Positions 7,940-14,884 of a stretch of 64,000 nt of DNA are shown piece by piece. Where the stretch lies: the NCBI GenBank assembly GCA_963814095.1, contig CAWFBT010000006.1, positions 62,001 to 126,000 on the forward strand. The letters are read 5' to 3'. Numbering within the stretch: the first letter of the stretch is position 1; each line of letters opens with the position of its first letter. Source of the stretch: JACVRW01 sp963814095 (GTDB lineage: Bacteria; Actinomycetota; Thermoleophilia; Solirubrobacterales; Thermoleophilaceae). Position numbers and translations under genes: made by a program. Under the pieces are notes generated by a model that searched no databases, had not been told where the DNA came from, and saw only the letters and a list, made by a program, of their open reading frames with translations.

Positions 7940-8755
7940 ATGAAGAGGATTCTCGTAGTCGCGAACGAGACGGTCGCCGGGCGGCCGCTGATCGACGCCG
8001 TCAAGCGCCGGGCCGGCGGCGACGAGAACCTCCAGGTCCACGTGATCTGCCCGCAGAACGAGCCGAAGCACGGCTTCGTCGTGCACGACGAGCACATCCG
8101 CGACGCGGCCGAGAACCGCCTCGAGATGACGCTCGCGCTCCTGCACGAGGCCGGCATCGAGGCCGACGGGGAGATCATGGACCCGGACCCCTACTCGGCG
8201 GTGATGGACGCGCTCGGAGAGCAGGACTACGACGAGATCGTCGTCTCCACCCATCCCGAGACGCGCTCTGGCTGGCTGCGCCAGGGACTGGTCGACCGGC
8301 TCGCCCGCGCCACGCGCCGTGACGTCGAGCACGTGGTCGTGGATCTCGACTCAGAGCGCGACGACGTCAAGCGCACGCTCGTCGTCGCCAATGAGACGGT
8401 CAGTGGGCAGACGCTGCTCGAGGCGCTCAAGCGCAAGGCCGCGGAGGAGCCGCGGCGCTTCATCGTGATCTGCCCGGCATCGGGCAACGGCGACGGCGGC
8501 GACGCCCACGAGCGGCTCGCGCATACGCTGCAGGAGCTCCAGGACGCGGGTCTCGAGGCGATCGGCCAGGTCGTTCATCCCGACCCGTACACGGCGATCC
8601 AGAACGCGCTGCAGTTCTACGGGCCCGACGACATCGTCATCTCGACCTTCCCCGAGACGCGCTCCGGCTGGCTGCGAGCGGACCTGATCGGGCGCGTCGA
8701 GGCCTCGACCGGCAAGCCTGTCGAGCACATCGTGAGCGAGGAGGAGGCCGCCTGA
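7940..8755 (+). CDS. tandem-duplicated universal-stress-like protein inside the oxidase operon
   Basis: 271 residues forming two copies of a domain of about 135 residues. Each copy begins with a beta strand and the motif R-x-L-V-V-A-N-E-T-V-x-G-x-x-L (residues 3-17 and 144-158) and ends with S-T-x-P-E-T-R-S-G-W-L-R (about 93-104 and 234-245) followed by V-E-H-x-V. The alternating strand/helix pattern and the P-D-P-Y stretch resemble a Rossmann-like universal stress fold, but the usual Gx2Gx9G(S/T) ATP motif is not clear. It starts at 7940, immediately after the ctaD stop, and its TGA overlaps the ctaE ATG (TGATG). Function is unknown; position suggests a link to oxidase assembly or redox sensing. 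Confidence 0.7.
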   Translation: MKRILVVANETVAGRPLIDAVKRRAGGDENLQVHVICPQNEPKHGFVVHDEHIRDAAENRLEMTLALLHEAGIEADGEIMDPDPYSAVMDALGEQDYDEIVVSTHPETRSGWLRQGLVDRLARATRRDVEHVVVDLDSERDDVKRTLVVANETVSGQTLLEALKRKAAEEPRRFIVICPASGNGDGGDAHERLAHTLQELQDAGLEAIGQVVHPDPYTAIQNALQFYGPDDIVISTFPETRSGWLRADLIGRVEASTGKPVEHIVSEEEAA

Positions 8756-9375
8756 TGGAGTCGGCGTCGATCAGCGCTCCCACGGCGCACGACGACCATC
8801 ATCACGGCCCGCCGCCCGCCAACGTCTCGTCGCGGGTCGAGGCGCAGTTCCTCGGGATGCTGCTTTTCATCATCTCCGAGATCATGCTCTTCGGAGCATT
8901 CTTCACGGCCTACTTCTTCATCAGGGTCGTGGGCAGCGCGGAGTGGTTCCCATTCAATGGGCTCGAGCTCCCCGTCGGGATCGCCGCGGTCAACACGGCG
9001 ATCCTGATCTCCTCGAGCTTCACGATGCACTGGGCGCTCGAGGGCGCTCGCAACGAGAACCGGCGCGCGCTCCAGGTGGGCCTGCTCACCACCGCGCTGC
9101 TCGGCCTCACGTTCCTCACGATCCAGATCAACGAGTACATCCACCTCGGCTTCCCGATCTCGGAGAACGCTCAGACCACGGTCTTCTACAGCCTCACCGG
9201 CCTCCACGGCGCGCACGTGTTCGTCGGCCTGACGCTCCTGACCATGGCGACGATCCGCGCCTTCCGCGGCCACTTCACCGCCAAGGAGCACCGCGGCGTC
9301 GAGGTGCCCGGCATCTACTGGCACTTCGTCGACATCATGTGGATCCTCGTCTTCAGCTCTCTCTATCTCCTCTGA
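8755..9375 (+). CDS. ctaE: cytochrome c oxidase subunit III
   Basis: 206 residues with five hydrophobic helices, the short form of subunit III. Family landmarks are LGMLLFIISEIMLFGAFFTAYFF in helix 1, ITMHWALEGA-like TM2 with the E/H pair, GLHGAHVFVGLTLL and the C-terminal E-V-P-G-I-Y-W-H-F-V-D-I-M-W-I. It stabilises subunit I and its proton uptake site. It is the last classical subunit of the ctaC-ctaD-(stress-like)-ctaE series and is followed after 7 nt by the microprotein at 9383. The His-rich N-terminus (DDHHHGPP) is typical of actinobacterial homologues. Confidence 0.93.
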   Translation: MESASISAPTAHDDHHHGPPPANVSSRVEAQFLGMLLFIISEIMLFGAFFTAYFFIRVVGSAEWFPFNGLELPVGIAAVNTAILISSSFTMHWALEGARNENRRALQVGLLTTALLGLTFLTIQINEYIHLGFPISENAQTTVFYSLTGLHGAHVFVGLTLLTMATIRAFRGHFTAKEHRGVEVPGIYWHFVDIMWILVFSSLYLL

Positions 9376-9382
9376 GCGCCCG

Positions 9383-9493
9383 GTGATCAACCCGCTGGGC
9401 TCCGAGCAGGAGGCCTTTCGCTTCTTCCTCTATGTCGCGGTCGTCGTCGCGATCCTGCTCGGCATCGTCTTCCTGATCCGCGCCATCACATGA
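9383..9493 (+). CDS. 36-aa membrane microprotein at the end of the oxidase operon
   Basis: GTG at 9383 to TGA at 9491-9493, overlapping the next ATG as ATGA. The product begins VINPLGSEQEAFRFFLYVA and continues as one hydrophobic helix ending FLIRAIT. It sits 7 nt after ctaE, so it is almost certainly cotranscribed. A single-helix subunit with a short cytoplasmic head is a common shape for minor oxidase subunits. Function is inferred from position and topology. Confidence 0.55.
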   Translation: MINPLGSEQEAFRFFLYVAVVVAILLGIVFLIRAIT

Positions 9494-10254
9494 GCTCCGA
9501 TCTGGAGCTCGCCGAGCGCGCTGCGCGGGCTGCCGGCGAGGTGCTGCTGTCGTACTACGGGCAGCCGCCTGAAGGCGTCGACGCCAAGTCGTCGGACACC
9601 GACCTCGTCTCGGATGCCGACCGCGAGGCCGAGCGGGTCATCCGCGAGCTGCTCGCGGCGGAGCGGCCCGAGGATGGGCTGCTGGCGGAGGAGGGCTCGC
9701 ACGCGGAGTCTGAGAGCGGCCGGCGCTGGATCGTCGACCCGCTCGACGGCACGGCGAACTTCCTGTACGGCTTCCCGGCCTGGGCGGTGAGCATCGCGCT
9801 GGAGGACGAGCGGGGCCTGGCGCTCGGGCTCGTGCTCGACCCGCTGCGGCCCGAGCTGTTCAGAGCCGTCCGCGGCGAGGGCGCCACGCTCGACGGTGTC
9901 CCGATCCGCGTATCGAGCCTCACGGAGCTCGCGCGTGCGCTCGTGGCGACCGGCTTCTCCTACGAGGCGGACCGGCGCGGCGCACAGGCGGAGCTGCTGC
10001 TGACGGTGCTGCCGCGGGTGCGCGACATCCGCCGTGTCGGCGCGGCCGCGCTCGACCTCTGCCAGGTCGCCGCCGGCCGCGTGGACGCTTTCTACGAGCG
10101 TGGCCTGAAGCGCTGGGACGAGGCCGCCGGCCGGCTCATCATCGAGGAGGCCGGCGGTGTCACGGCTGAGCTCGAGGGCGAGCCGGCGGGCCTCGTGGCC
10201 GCCGGCTCGCCGGAGCTTCTGTCGGAGCTCCTCGAGCTCGTCAGCGCACCGTGA
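9490..10254 (+). CDS. suhB: inositol monophosphatase family protein
   Basis: 254 residues with the complete metal site of the FIG superfamily: DLVSDADREAE, the E-E pair of LLAEEGS, WIVDPLDGTANF (residues 80-91) and KRWDEAAGRLIIEEAGG near the C-terminus. These proteins hydrolyse inositol-1-phosphate or related phosphomonoesters with Mg2+. The substrate here could equally be fructose-1,6-bisphosphate, histidinol phosphate or PAP. It is coupled to the oxidase operon by ATGA. Its 3' end overlaps by 14 nt the stop end of the GH3 remnant on the other strand. The gene symbol is family-level. Confidence 0.85.
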   Translation: MSSDLELAERAARAAGEVLLSYYGQPPEGVDAKSSDTDLVSDADREAERVIRELLAAERPEDGLLAEEGSHAESESGRRWIVDPLDGTANFLYGFPAWAVSIALEDERGLALGLVLDPLRPELFRAVRGEGATLDGVPIRVSSLTELARALVATGFSYEADRRGAQAELLLTVLPRVRDIRRVGAAALDLCQVAAGRVDAFYERGLKRWDEAAGRLIIEEAGGVTAELEGEPAGLVAAGSPELLSELLELVSAP

Positions 10255-10600
10255 TCGTGGTGCTCTCCCTCTCGGCCGTCAGCTCGTAGCGGCCCTCCTC
10301 GATCATGCGCCTGCCGTCCGCCGTCACCCTCAGGCGGGAGAGCGGGAACGTCAGGTTGAGGGTCCGGCGATCGCCGGGCTTGAAGTGGCCCGAGGCGTAC
10401 CCGACGAGGCGGCTCGCAGGGAAGCTCTCAGAGCGACCGCGCTTGCTCGCGAACAGCAGGACGGTGTGCCTGCCGGCGCGCCTGCCCTCGTTGCTCACCC
10501 GGATCGACACCCGCACGTCGTCTCCGCGCACCGAGGCGTCGAGCCGGCTGTGATCAAAGCGCGTGTAGCTCAGCCCATGCCCGAACGAGACCGAGGACGA
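10241..10600 (-). pseudogene. C-terminal remnant of a GH3 beta-glucosidase
   Basis: The last ~115 residues of a glycoside hydrolase family 3 protein. They start at the conserved S-F-G-H-G-L-S-Y-T-R-F (F codon at 10583-10585) and continue through the fibronectin-III-like domain (V-x-V-S-N-E-G-R-R-A-G, then L-V-G-Y-A-S-G-H-F-K-P-G) to a stop at 10241. The catalytic domains, about 600 residues, are missing: upstream of position ~10590 the sequence on this strand is simply the antisense of the ROK gene. No start codon or ribosome site serves the fragment. It is the product of a deletion, or of an assembly join, that also removed the 5' end of the divergent ROK gene. Confidence 0.75.
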
Positions 10601-10613
10601 CACGGGGGCATCG

Positions 10614-11582
10614 CCGCGCGGCGGCCGGCCGCCCCGGCGGCTGTCCTTCAGCCGCGCGGCCGGCGTCGCGATCGGAGTCGACTTCGGCAAGCGCCACCTG
10701 CGCGTCGCGGCCGCGGACCTGAGCCACGCGATCCTCGCCGAGGCCGAGCGTCCGGTGCGCGCCGAGGATCCGGCCGAGGCCGGTCTCGACGCGGCGGTGG
10801 GACTCGTCGAGGACGTGATGGCGGGCGCGGGCGTCACGGCGGAGCAGGTGGTCGGAGTCGGCCTGGGCCTGCCCGGCCCCATCGATCGCCGCAGCGGCCG
10901 CGTAGGCTCGTCGTCGATCCTGCCGGGCTGGATCGGGGTGCGCGCGGCCGACGAGCTCGGCTCGCGGCTCTCGCTGCCCGTGGAGGTCGACAACGACGCC
11001 AACCTGGGCGCGCTCGCCGAGCTGCACTGGGGCGCGGCCGCCGGCCGCAGCAACGTCGTCTACCTCAAGGTCTCAACCGGCATCGGCGCCGGGCTCATCC
11101 TCGACGGCCGCCTCTTCCACGGCAGCGGCGGCATGGCCGGCGAGATCGGGCACGCGATCGTCGACGAGCAGGGACCGGTCTGCCGCTGCGGCAAGCGCGG
11201 CTGCCTCGAGACGCTGGCCGGGGCGCCGGCGCTCGCGGAGTTGCTCGAGCCGCGCCTGGGACGGTCGATCTCGACCGCCGAGCTGCTCTCGCTGGCCACG
11301 TCCGGAGACTCGGGCGCCCGGCGCGTGATCGCCGACGCCGGCAGGCACATCGGCGGCGTCGTGGCGACGCTCTGCGACCTCTTCAACCCGGAGCTGATCG
11401 TCGTGGGCGGCGAGCTCGGCCGGGTGGGCGAGGTGTTGCTCGACCCGATGCGCGAGCAGGTGCATCGCAATGCGATCCCGGCGACGGCGCGCGACGTCGA
11501 GATCGTCGCGAGTGCGCTCGGGCCCCGCGCCGAGCTGCTGGGCGCCCTTGCGCTCGTGCTGGCCTACTGGCCGAGCAGGTAG
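10614..11582 (+). pseudogene. ROK-family transcriptional regulator lacking its winged-helix N-terminus
   Basis: The frame is open from a stop at 10551, and homology begins near 10614 with G-G-R-P-P-R-R-L, the linker that precedes the kinase-like domain in NagC/XylR-type ROK repressors. It is followed by the phosphate-binding GVAIGVDFGKRHLRVA and the zinc motif CRCGKRGCLE. The ROK domain is complete, ending YWPSR. The DNA-binding domain that should precede it (about 70-80 residues) is absent, and no ATG, GTG or TTG occurs before the DFG motif; GTG 10755 lies inside the domain. If translated, a CTG at 10641 would be needed. A plain ROK sugar kinase is less likely given the GRPP linker. Confidence 0.7.
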
Positions 11583-12265
11583 TCGACGAGCGCCTGGACC
11601 TGCTTGTCGCTCAGGCGGCCGTCGAACGACGGCATGACGCCGGCGCTGAACCCCTGTGCCACCTCGGCATCGGGGTCGAGGATCGACTGGCGTACGAACT
11701 CCTCGGGCGACATGTCGCCCGCCGCGCTCGCCAGGTCGTCGAGGTCCGGCCCGATGGTGCCGGTCGAGCCGGCCGGCTGGAAGGTGTGACAGCCGGCGCA
11801 GCCGGCGGCCGTGAAGATCTGCTCGCCGGTGGTCGCCTCCGCCAGGCCCGCCGTCGCCAGGGCTCCCTCATCGTCGCCCGGCCGAGCCGCGGCGTAGCCG
11901 ACGTAGGAGGCGACGTCGGTCGCATCCTCACCCTCCACGAGCTCCGCGGGCATGACGCTGCCCCTGCGCGGATGGGCGATCTGGTCCTGGACGACGCCCT
12001 TGACCGTGTCGCGGTCGATGCCCTCGGCCAGCGCGGCCTGGAAGGCCGCGTCGAGGCTCGGCCCCTGGGTTCCGGCAGTGCCGGCGCGGGCCAGCACGTG
12101 ACACTGGCCGCACTTCTCGACGAACTGCGCCTTGCCGTTCGAGAGGTCGGGCTCGTCGCGTCCGCAGGCCGGAAGCGCCAACCCGAAAACGAGCAGCACG
12201 ACGCCTAGGGCAAGCGCCGGGCGCGGCGCGCGCGGCCGCTTGCGCATGGTCCGAGCGAGGCTCAC
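11564..12265 (-). CDS. diheme cytochrome c lipoprotein
   Basis: 233 residues with a signal peptide ending in a lipobox (LALPACG) and two cytochrome c domains: KCGQCH about 30 residues after the lipid cysteine, and GCAGCH in the second half. The second domain closely parallels the heme domain fused to CtaC (E-Q-I-F-T-A-x-G-C, G-T-x-G-P-D-L, F-V-R-x-S-I-x-D-P, Q-G-F-x-x-G-V-M-P), so it may feed electrons to the caa3 oxidase from the outer face of the membrane. The GTG at 12265 has no Shine-Dalgarno but a -10-like TAGAGT 9 nt upstream; ATG 12247 is the alternative start. It overlaps the ROK 3' end by 19 nt, converging. Confidence 0.88.
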   Translation of the reverse strand: MSLARTMRKRPRAPRPALALGVVLLVFGLALPACGRDEPDLSNGKAQFVEKCGQCHVLARAGTAGTQGPSLDAAFQAALAEGIDRDTVKGVVQDQIAHPRRGSVMPAELVEGEDATDVASYVGYAAARPGDDEGALATAGLAEATTGEQIFTAAGCAGCHTFQPAGSTGTIGPDLDDLASAAGDMSPEEFVRQSILDPDAEVAQGFSAGVMPSFDGRLSDKQVQALVDYLLGQ

Positions 12266-12274
12266 GGAGGCGGA

Positions 12275-12280
12275 ACTCTA
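12275..12280 (-). promoter_or_regulatory. -10 element of the diheme cytochrome gene
   Basis: On the minus strand TAGAGT ends 9 nt before the GTG at 12265, and no Shine-Dalgarno is present. The hexamer is identical to the one before the gene at 30397. Confidence 0.45.
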
Positions 12281-12338
12281 TCCCTTCGGCAGGCTGTATG
12301 GGGAGGCCGGCCAGGGCCGTGAGGGCCGCCCCCGACGC

Positions 12339-12344
12339 TATTGT
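12339..12344 (+). promoter_or_regulatory. -10 element of the gene at 12354
   Basis: TATTGT ends 9 nt before the ATG at 12354; no ribosome binding site is visible between them. Confidence 0.4.
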
Positions 12345-12353
12345 TCCCGCCTC

Positions 12354-12623
12354 ATGCCTCCCCGTCAGAAGTACCGGCTGCGAGCGCGCTCGGATCGCGA
12401 GGTTGTGCGCGAGGTAGAGCCCGGGATGCGCTACGTGGACCACGAGACCGGCGAGGAGCTGCGCGTGGTCGGCGCGCTGCTGCCGCTGGCGCCGTCGCCC
12501 AGCGACCTGCCCTACGCGGTCGAGAACCTGCGCCTGTGCGGGTGCTCGCTCGAGCAGCTCGTCCAGAAGGACCTGAACGACTGCCCGCACTGCGGCCGTC
12601 GACTTCCGGCCGTCGGGCCCTGA
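12354..12623 (+). CDS. small zinc-ribbon protein, 89 aa
   Basis: A basic N-terminus (MPPRQKYRLRARSDREVV) leads to a C-terminal cluster C-G-C-S-L-E ... D-C-P-H-C-G-R-R-L, with four cysteines and a histidine arranged like a small zinc ribbon. It may bind nucleic acid or act as a scaffold; I cannot name a family. The start is ATG 12354, because longer readings in this frame run through the promoter region of the cytochrome gene. The TGA at 12621-12623 overlaps the likely CTG start of the lipoprotein gene. Confidence 0.55.
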   Translation: MPPRQKYRLRARSDREVVREVEPGMRYVDHETGEELRVVGALLPLAPSPSDLPYAVENLRLCGCSLEQLVQKDLNDCPHCGRRLPAVGP

Positions 12624-12964
12624 AGCTCCTCCTCGCAGCCCTGCTCGCTGTGGCGCTTGTCGCCTCGGGCTGCGGCGGCGACGACGAGCCCTCCGCCGAG
12701 AGCGAGCCCGCGCTGCCGAACCTCACCGTCCCGCAGGGCGACACGACCGAGGCCGCGCCCGAGACCGTGCCCGAAGCGCCCTTCGACCCGTCGACGGAGA
12801 CCCTCCCGCCCGAGACGGTCCCGCCGTCGACCGGTGGCGGCACCCCCGCGCCGGAGGCCGAGCCGCCGGCCGACACGCCCGACAACGACGCGCCTCCACC
12901 CGCCGACAGCCCGGCGGAGCGCTTCGAGGACTTCTGCGACGACAACCCGGGCGCCTGCGGGTAG
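12620..12964 (+). CDS. Pro/Thr/Glu-rich lipoprotein
   Basis: The product has a lipoprotein signal peptide (KLLLAALLAVALVASGC, lipobox V-A-S-G-C) followed by a low-complexity, acidic, Pro/Thr-rich region of about 80 residues, ending in FEDFCDDNPGACG with two cysteines. Such tails are typical of exported linker-like lipoproteins in actinobacteria. No ATG, GTG or TTG lies at the right distance. A CTG at 12620, overlapping the upstream stop (CTGA), gives an ideal signal peptide. Function is unknown. Confidence 0.5.
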   Translation: MKLLLAALLAVALVASGCGGDDEPSAESEPALPNLTVPQGDTTEAAPETVPEAPFDPSTETLPPETVPPSTGGGTPAPEAEPPADTPDNDAPPPADSPAERFEDFCDDNPGACG

Positions 12965-12973
12965 GGATGGCAG

Positions 12974-12992
12974 CCGGGGGCTCACGCCCCGG
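12974..12992. terminator. hairpin after the lipoprotein gene
   Basis: A 6-bp GC stem (CCGGGG/CCCCGG, loop of 7) begins 9 nt after the TAG at 12962-12964. There is no T-run, so a role as terminator is inferred from position. Confidence 0.4.
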
Positions 12993-13000
12993 GCGCCGAA

Positions 13001-13021
13001 GCAGCCGGCTTAGCCGGCTGC
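13001..13021. repeat. 21-bp palindrome, copy 1 of the GCCGGC-nn-AGCCGGC family
   Basis: GCAGCCGGCT-T-AGCCGGCTGC is a perfect inverted repeat with 10-bp arms and one central base. Its 15-bp core recurs exactly at 15167-15181, and with the centre CG instead of TT at 46331, 46419 and 58139. Confidence 0.7.
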
Positions 13022-13061
13022 ACAGGGACTCGTCATAACCCCCCGTGGCGTCTGGCGGGCC

Positions 13062-13077
13062 GCGGCCGCGCGGCCGC
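13062..13077. terminator. palindrome at the STAS gene stop
   Basis: A perfect 16-bp palindrome (two abutting GCGGCCGC) touches the stop codon of the STAS gene. It could fold in RNA as a weak terminator, but no T-tract follows. Confidence 0.3.
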
Positions 13078-13424
13078 TAAGCGAGGCAGCCGAGCGCCTT
13101 CTCGCGCGTGTCGAAGATCGTCAGGTGGCCGACCAGGCCGGTGACCTCGAACGGGCGCATGACGCGCTCGGTGGGGCAGACGAGGACCATCTTGCAGCGC
13201 CGGATGTTCAGGTGGCGGAGGGCGTTCAGGAGGACGCCGATCCCGGTGGAGTCCATGAACGTGACCTGGGAGAGGTCGACGACCACTCCGCGGGCACCGT
13301 CCTCGGCCAAGCCGAACAGGCGGCTCCCGAGCTTCGGGGCTGTGTGAGCGTCGATCTCGCCACGCAGCGAAACGACGTGGGTGCTGTCGCCGACGGTTTC
13401 GTCGACCAGCCCGAAATCGATCAC
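13077..13424 (-). CDS. STAS-domain anti-sigma factor antagonist
   Basis: 115 residues covering one STAS domain: V-V-S-L-R-G-E-I-D at about residues 18-26 and the phosphorylation loop FMDSTGIGVL at about 60, where the serine of D-S-T-G is the usual kinase target. These proteins bind anti-sigma kinases in partner-switching stress pathways. No kinase or sigma gene lies nearby, so the partner must be elsewhere. I prefer GTG 13424 to the upstream TTG at 13457 because the STAS fold begins at VIDFG and a TAGGTT hexamer ends 7 nt before this GTG. Confidence 0.88.
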   Translation of the reverse strand: MIDFGLVDETVGDSTHVVSLRGEIDAHTAPKLGSRLFGLAEDGARGVVVDLSQVTFMDSTGIGVLLNALRHLNIRRCKMVLVCPTERVMRPFEVTGLVGHLTIFDTREKALGCLA

Positions 13425-13431
13425 GCGCGCG

Positions 13432-13437
13432 AACCTA
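13432..13437 (-). promoter_or_regulatory. -10 element of the STAS gene
   Basis: TAGGTT on the minus strand ends 7 nt before GTG 13424. It lies inside the longer alternative reading frame, which argues for the shorter start. Confidence 0.4.
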
Positions 13438-13502
13438 TCACGCGCGAAGGAGCCCAATTCATGGCGCGTTCGCGCTCATGAACCCACTCCTACCCAATTG
13501 GT

Positions 13503-13853
13503 TCAGGAAAAACTCTGCCGGTGCGTCGGCACGGGCGAGCGCGGCCTTCGGACCCGCGCCGGCGACGGCACGCGCGGCTCCGCGCCGCGCCTGCGCCCCG
13601 GCCGCGACGGCCCGGAGTGCGAGCGGTCGCGCCCACGGCCGCGGCCCCAGCGGCCTAGCGGCAGGCGAATGCCGTCCCCACCGGGCCCGTCGCCCTTGGG
13701 TCGCGGTCCCGGGCCCTCGCCCCCACCGCCGTCGTCTCCGCGGGAATCGTCGTCGTCGTCGCGCAGCCGGAAAAACCAGATCAGCCACACGATCAGCAGC
13801 CCGACGTCGAACACTCGGAAGCCGACCATGAAGATCCACCCCTCGGTGGTCAT
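13503..13853 (-). CDS. small single-helix membrane protein with Asp/Gly/Arg-rich tail
   Basis: 116 residues: one hydrophobic helix (about residues 8-28, rich in F, L, I, W) immediately followed by FRLRDDDDDSRGDDGGGG and a long basic Gly/Pro/Arg tail. The abrupt acidic run then basic tail suggests a disordered cytoplasmic region. ATG 13853 is supported by a TAGCAT hexamer 8 nt upstream; ATG 13829, behind GAGGGG, is possible. Function is unknown. Confidence 0.55.
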   Translation of the reverse strand: MTTEGWIFMVGFRVFDVGLLIVWLIWFFRLRDDDDDSRGDDGGGGEGPGPRPKGDGPGGDGIRLPLGRWGRGRGRDRSHSGPSRPGRRRGAEPRVPSPARVRRPRSPVPTHRQSFS

Positions 13854-13861
13854 CTACGTCG

Positions 13862-13867
13862 ATGCTA
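13862..13867 (-). promoter_or_regulatory. -10 element of the gene at 13853
   Basis: TAGCAT ends 8 nt before the ATG at 13853 on the minus strand; no Shine-Dalgarno is present. Confidence 0.35.
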
Positions 13868-13902
13868 CCGCGATGGCATACGCGGCAAAAGACCCCGACC
13901 GG

Positions 13903-14601
13903 CTACTCGCCCTCCTCCGTGACGGTAGGCCGGTTGTCAGGGATGTAGGTCGCCGTGTAGAGCAGCCGTGCGCCGCTGTACGTGCAGCCGAAGACGTTGA
14001 CCCCACGGAGGTCCTCCATGGCGAACTGGCGCAGGCTCCTGGGCGGCTCACAGCTGCCCTTCGCGCGCGAGGAGCGCCACCAGTCTGACTTCGTCAGGTT
14101 GATCGCCAGCATCGGTGCCCAGGTGGGCACCGTGATGGCGATCCAGTTGCCCTCCCTGACGCGCAGCGGCTCGGGCAGCACGAACGTCGGGCTCGAGCCG
14201 AAGTAGTCATCGACCTCGAACGGCTCGCTCTCCTGCACGAGCCGGTGCTGCAGGCGCGTCTTGCGCGTCTGTCCCTTGCGCAGGACGGACAGCTGCACCT
14301 GCGCCGGAGAGCCGTAGTTGTCGTTGAAGAACGTCGTCTGCTCGGCGCTCGGCTGCGACAGCGTCACCGTGAAGGCGACGATGTAGCCGTCACGACGGAT
14401 GTAGTACGGGTTCTTGGGCCCGCCGGCAGAACGGCCCTGGTACCCGGTGACGCGCACGACGGCGACGCAGGGGTCGGTCGGGCAGCTCGGGTTCGCCGGG
14501 TTGGCGGTGGCCCCGAGCTCGACGATGCGGGCGGATGCACCGGGCGCCAGCGCCAGAGCCGCCGCCGCCAGTACTGAGCAGAGCAGGAGAAATCGCTTCA
14601 T
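13903..14601 (-). CDS. secreted protein of unknown function, 232 aa
   Basis: ATG 14601 gives a classical signal peptide, MKRFLLLCSVLAAAALALAP-GASA, cleaved near residue 24. The mature protein has two cysteines in N-P-S-C-P-T-D-P-C near its start, and further along S-C-E-P-P and F-G-C-T-Y, so disulfides are likely. It is rich in beta-type sequence (V-A-F-T-V-T-L-S, V-Q-L-S-V-L-R-K-G). The longer reading to 14649 would put 16 hydrophilic residues before the signal peptide and is rejected. A 17-bp palindrome lies just upstream of the start. No family recognised. Confidence 0.65.
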   Translation of the reverse strand: MKRFLLLCSVLAAAALALAPGASARIVELGATANPANPSCPTDPCVAVVRVTGYQGRSAGGPKNPYYIRRDGYIVAFTVTLSQPSAEQTTFFNDNYGSPAQVQLSVLRKGQTRKTRLQHRLVQESEPFEVDDYFGSSPTFVLPEPLRVREGNWIAITVPTWAPMLAINLTKSDWWRSSRAKGSCEPPRSLRQFAMEDLRGVNVFGCTYSGARLLYTATYIPDNRPTVTEEGE

Positions 14602-14605
14602 GACC

Positions 14606-14622
14606 AGGGGTGAAACACCCCT
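14606..14622. promoter_or_regulatory. 17-bp palindrome before the secreted-protein start
   Basis: AGGGGTG-AAA-CACCCCT, perfect 7-bp arms, begins 4 nt upstream of the start codon at 14601. It could be an operator, or an RNA hairpin that hides a purine-rich ribosome site. Confidence 0.35.
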
Positions 14623-14652
14623 TTCTGCATGTAGTTGCGGAATCCTCACCGC

Positions 14653-14871
14653 CTACTTGTACCTATAGGTGATCCGCCCGCGGTCGAGGTCGTATGGCGA
14701 CAGCTCGATCTTGACCCTGTCGCCGGGAAGGATGCGGATGTAGTGCCTCCGCATCTTTCCCGAGATGTGCCCGAGGACCTCGTGCCCATTGTCGAGTTGG
14801 ACTTTGAACATGGTGTTCGGGAGGGCCTCGAGGATCTCGCCCTCCATCTCGATCTTCTCTTCCTTGGGCAC
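14653..14871 (-). CDS. infA: translation initiation factor IF-1
   Basis: 72 residues, the normal length, with the OB-fold landmarks E-G-E-I-L-E-A-L-P-N-T-M-F-K-V-x-L-D-N-G, then H-I-S-G-K-M-R-R-H-Y-I-R-I-L-P-G-D-R-V and the C-terminal D-L-x-R-G-R-I-T-Y-R. It blocks the ribosomal A site during initiation. It lies 13 nt after a cold-shock gene, not in the ribosomal protein cluster with rpmJ-rpsM-rpsK-rpsD-rpoA where actinobacterial infA usually sits. Whether this is the only copy cannot be seen from the window. Confidence 0.97.
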   Translation of the reverse strand: MPKEEKIEMEGEILEALPNTMFKVQLDNGHEVLGHISGKMRRHYIRILPGDRVKIELSPYDLDRGRITYRYK

Positions 14872-14884
14872 GGCCTGCGGCGCG

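Noticed and set aside
10157..12208. 683-codon open frame on the plus strand
   Set aside because: It spans the 3' end of suhB, the GH3 remnant, the ROK gene and the antisense of the cytochrome gene in a frame without any domain.
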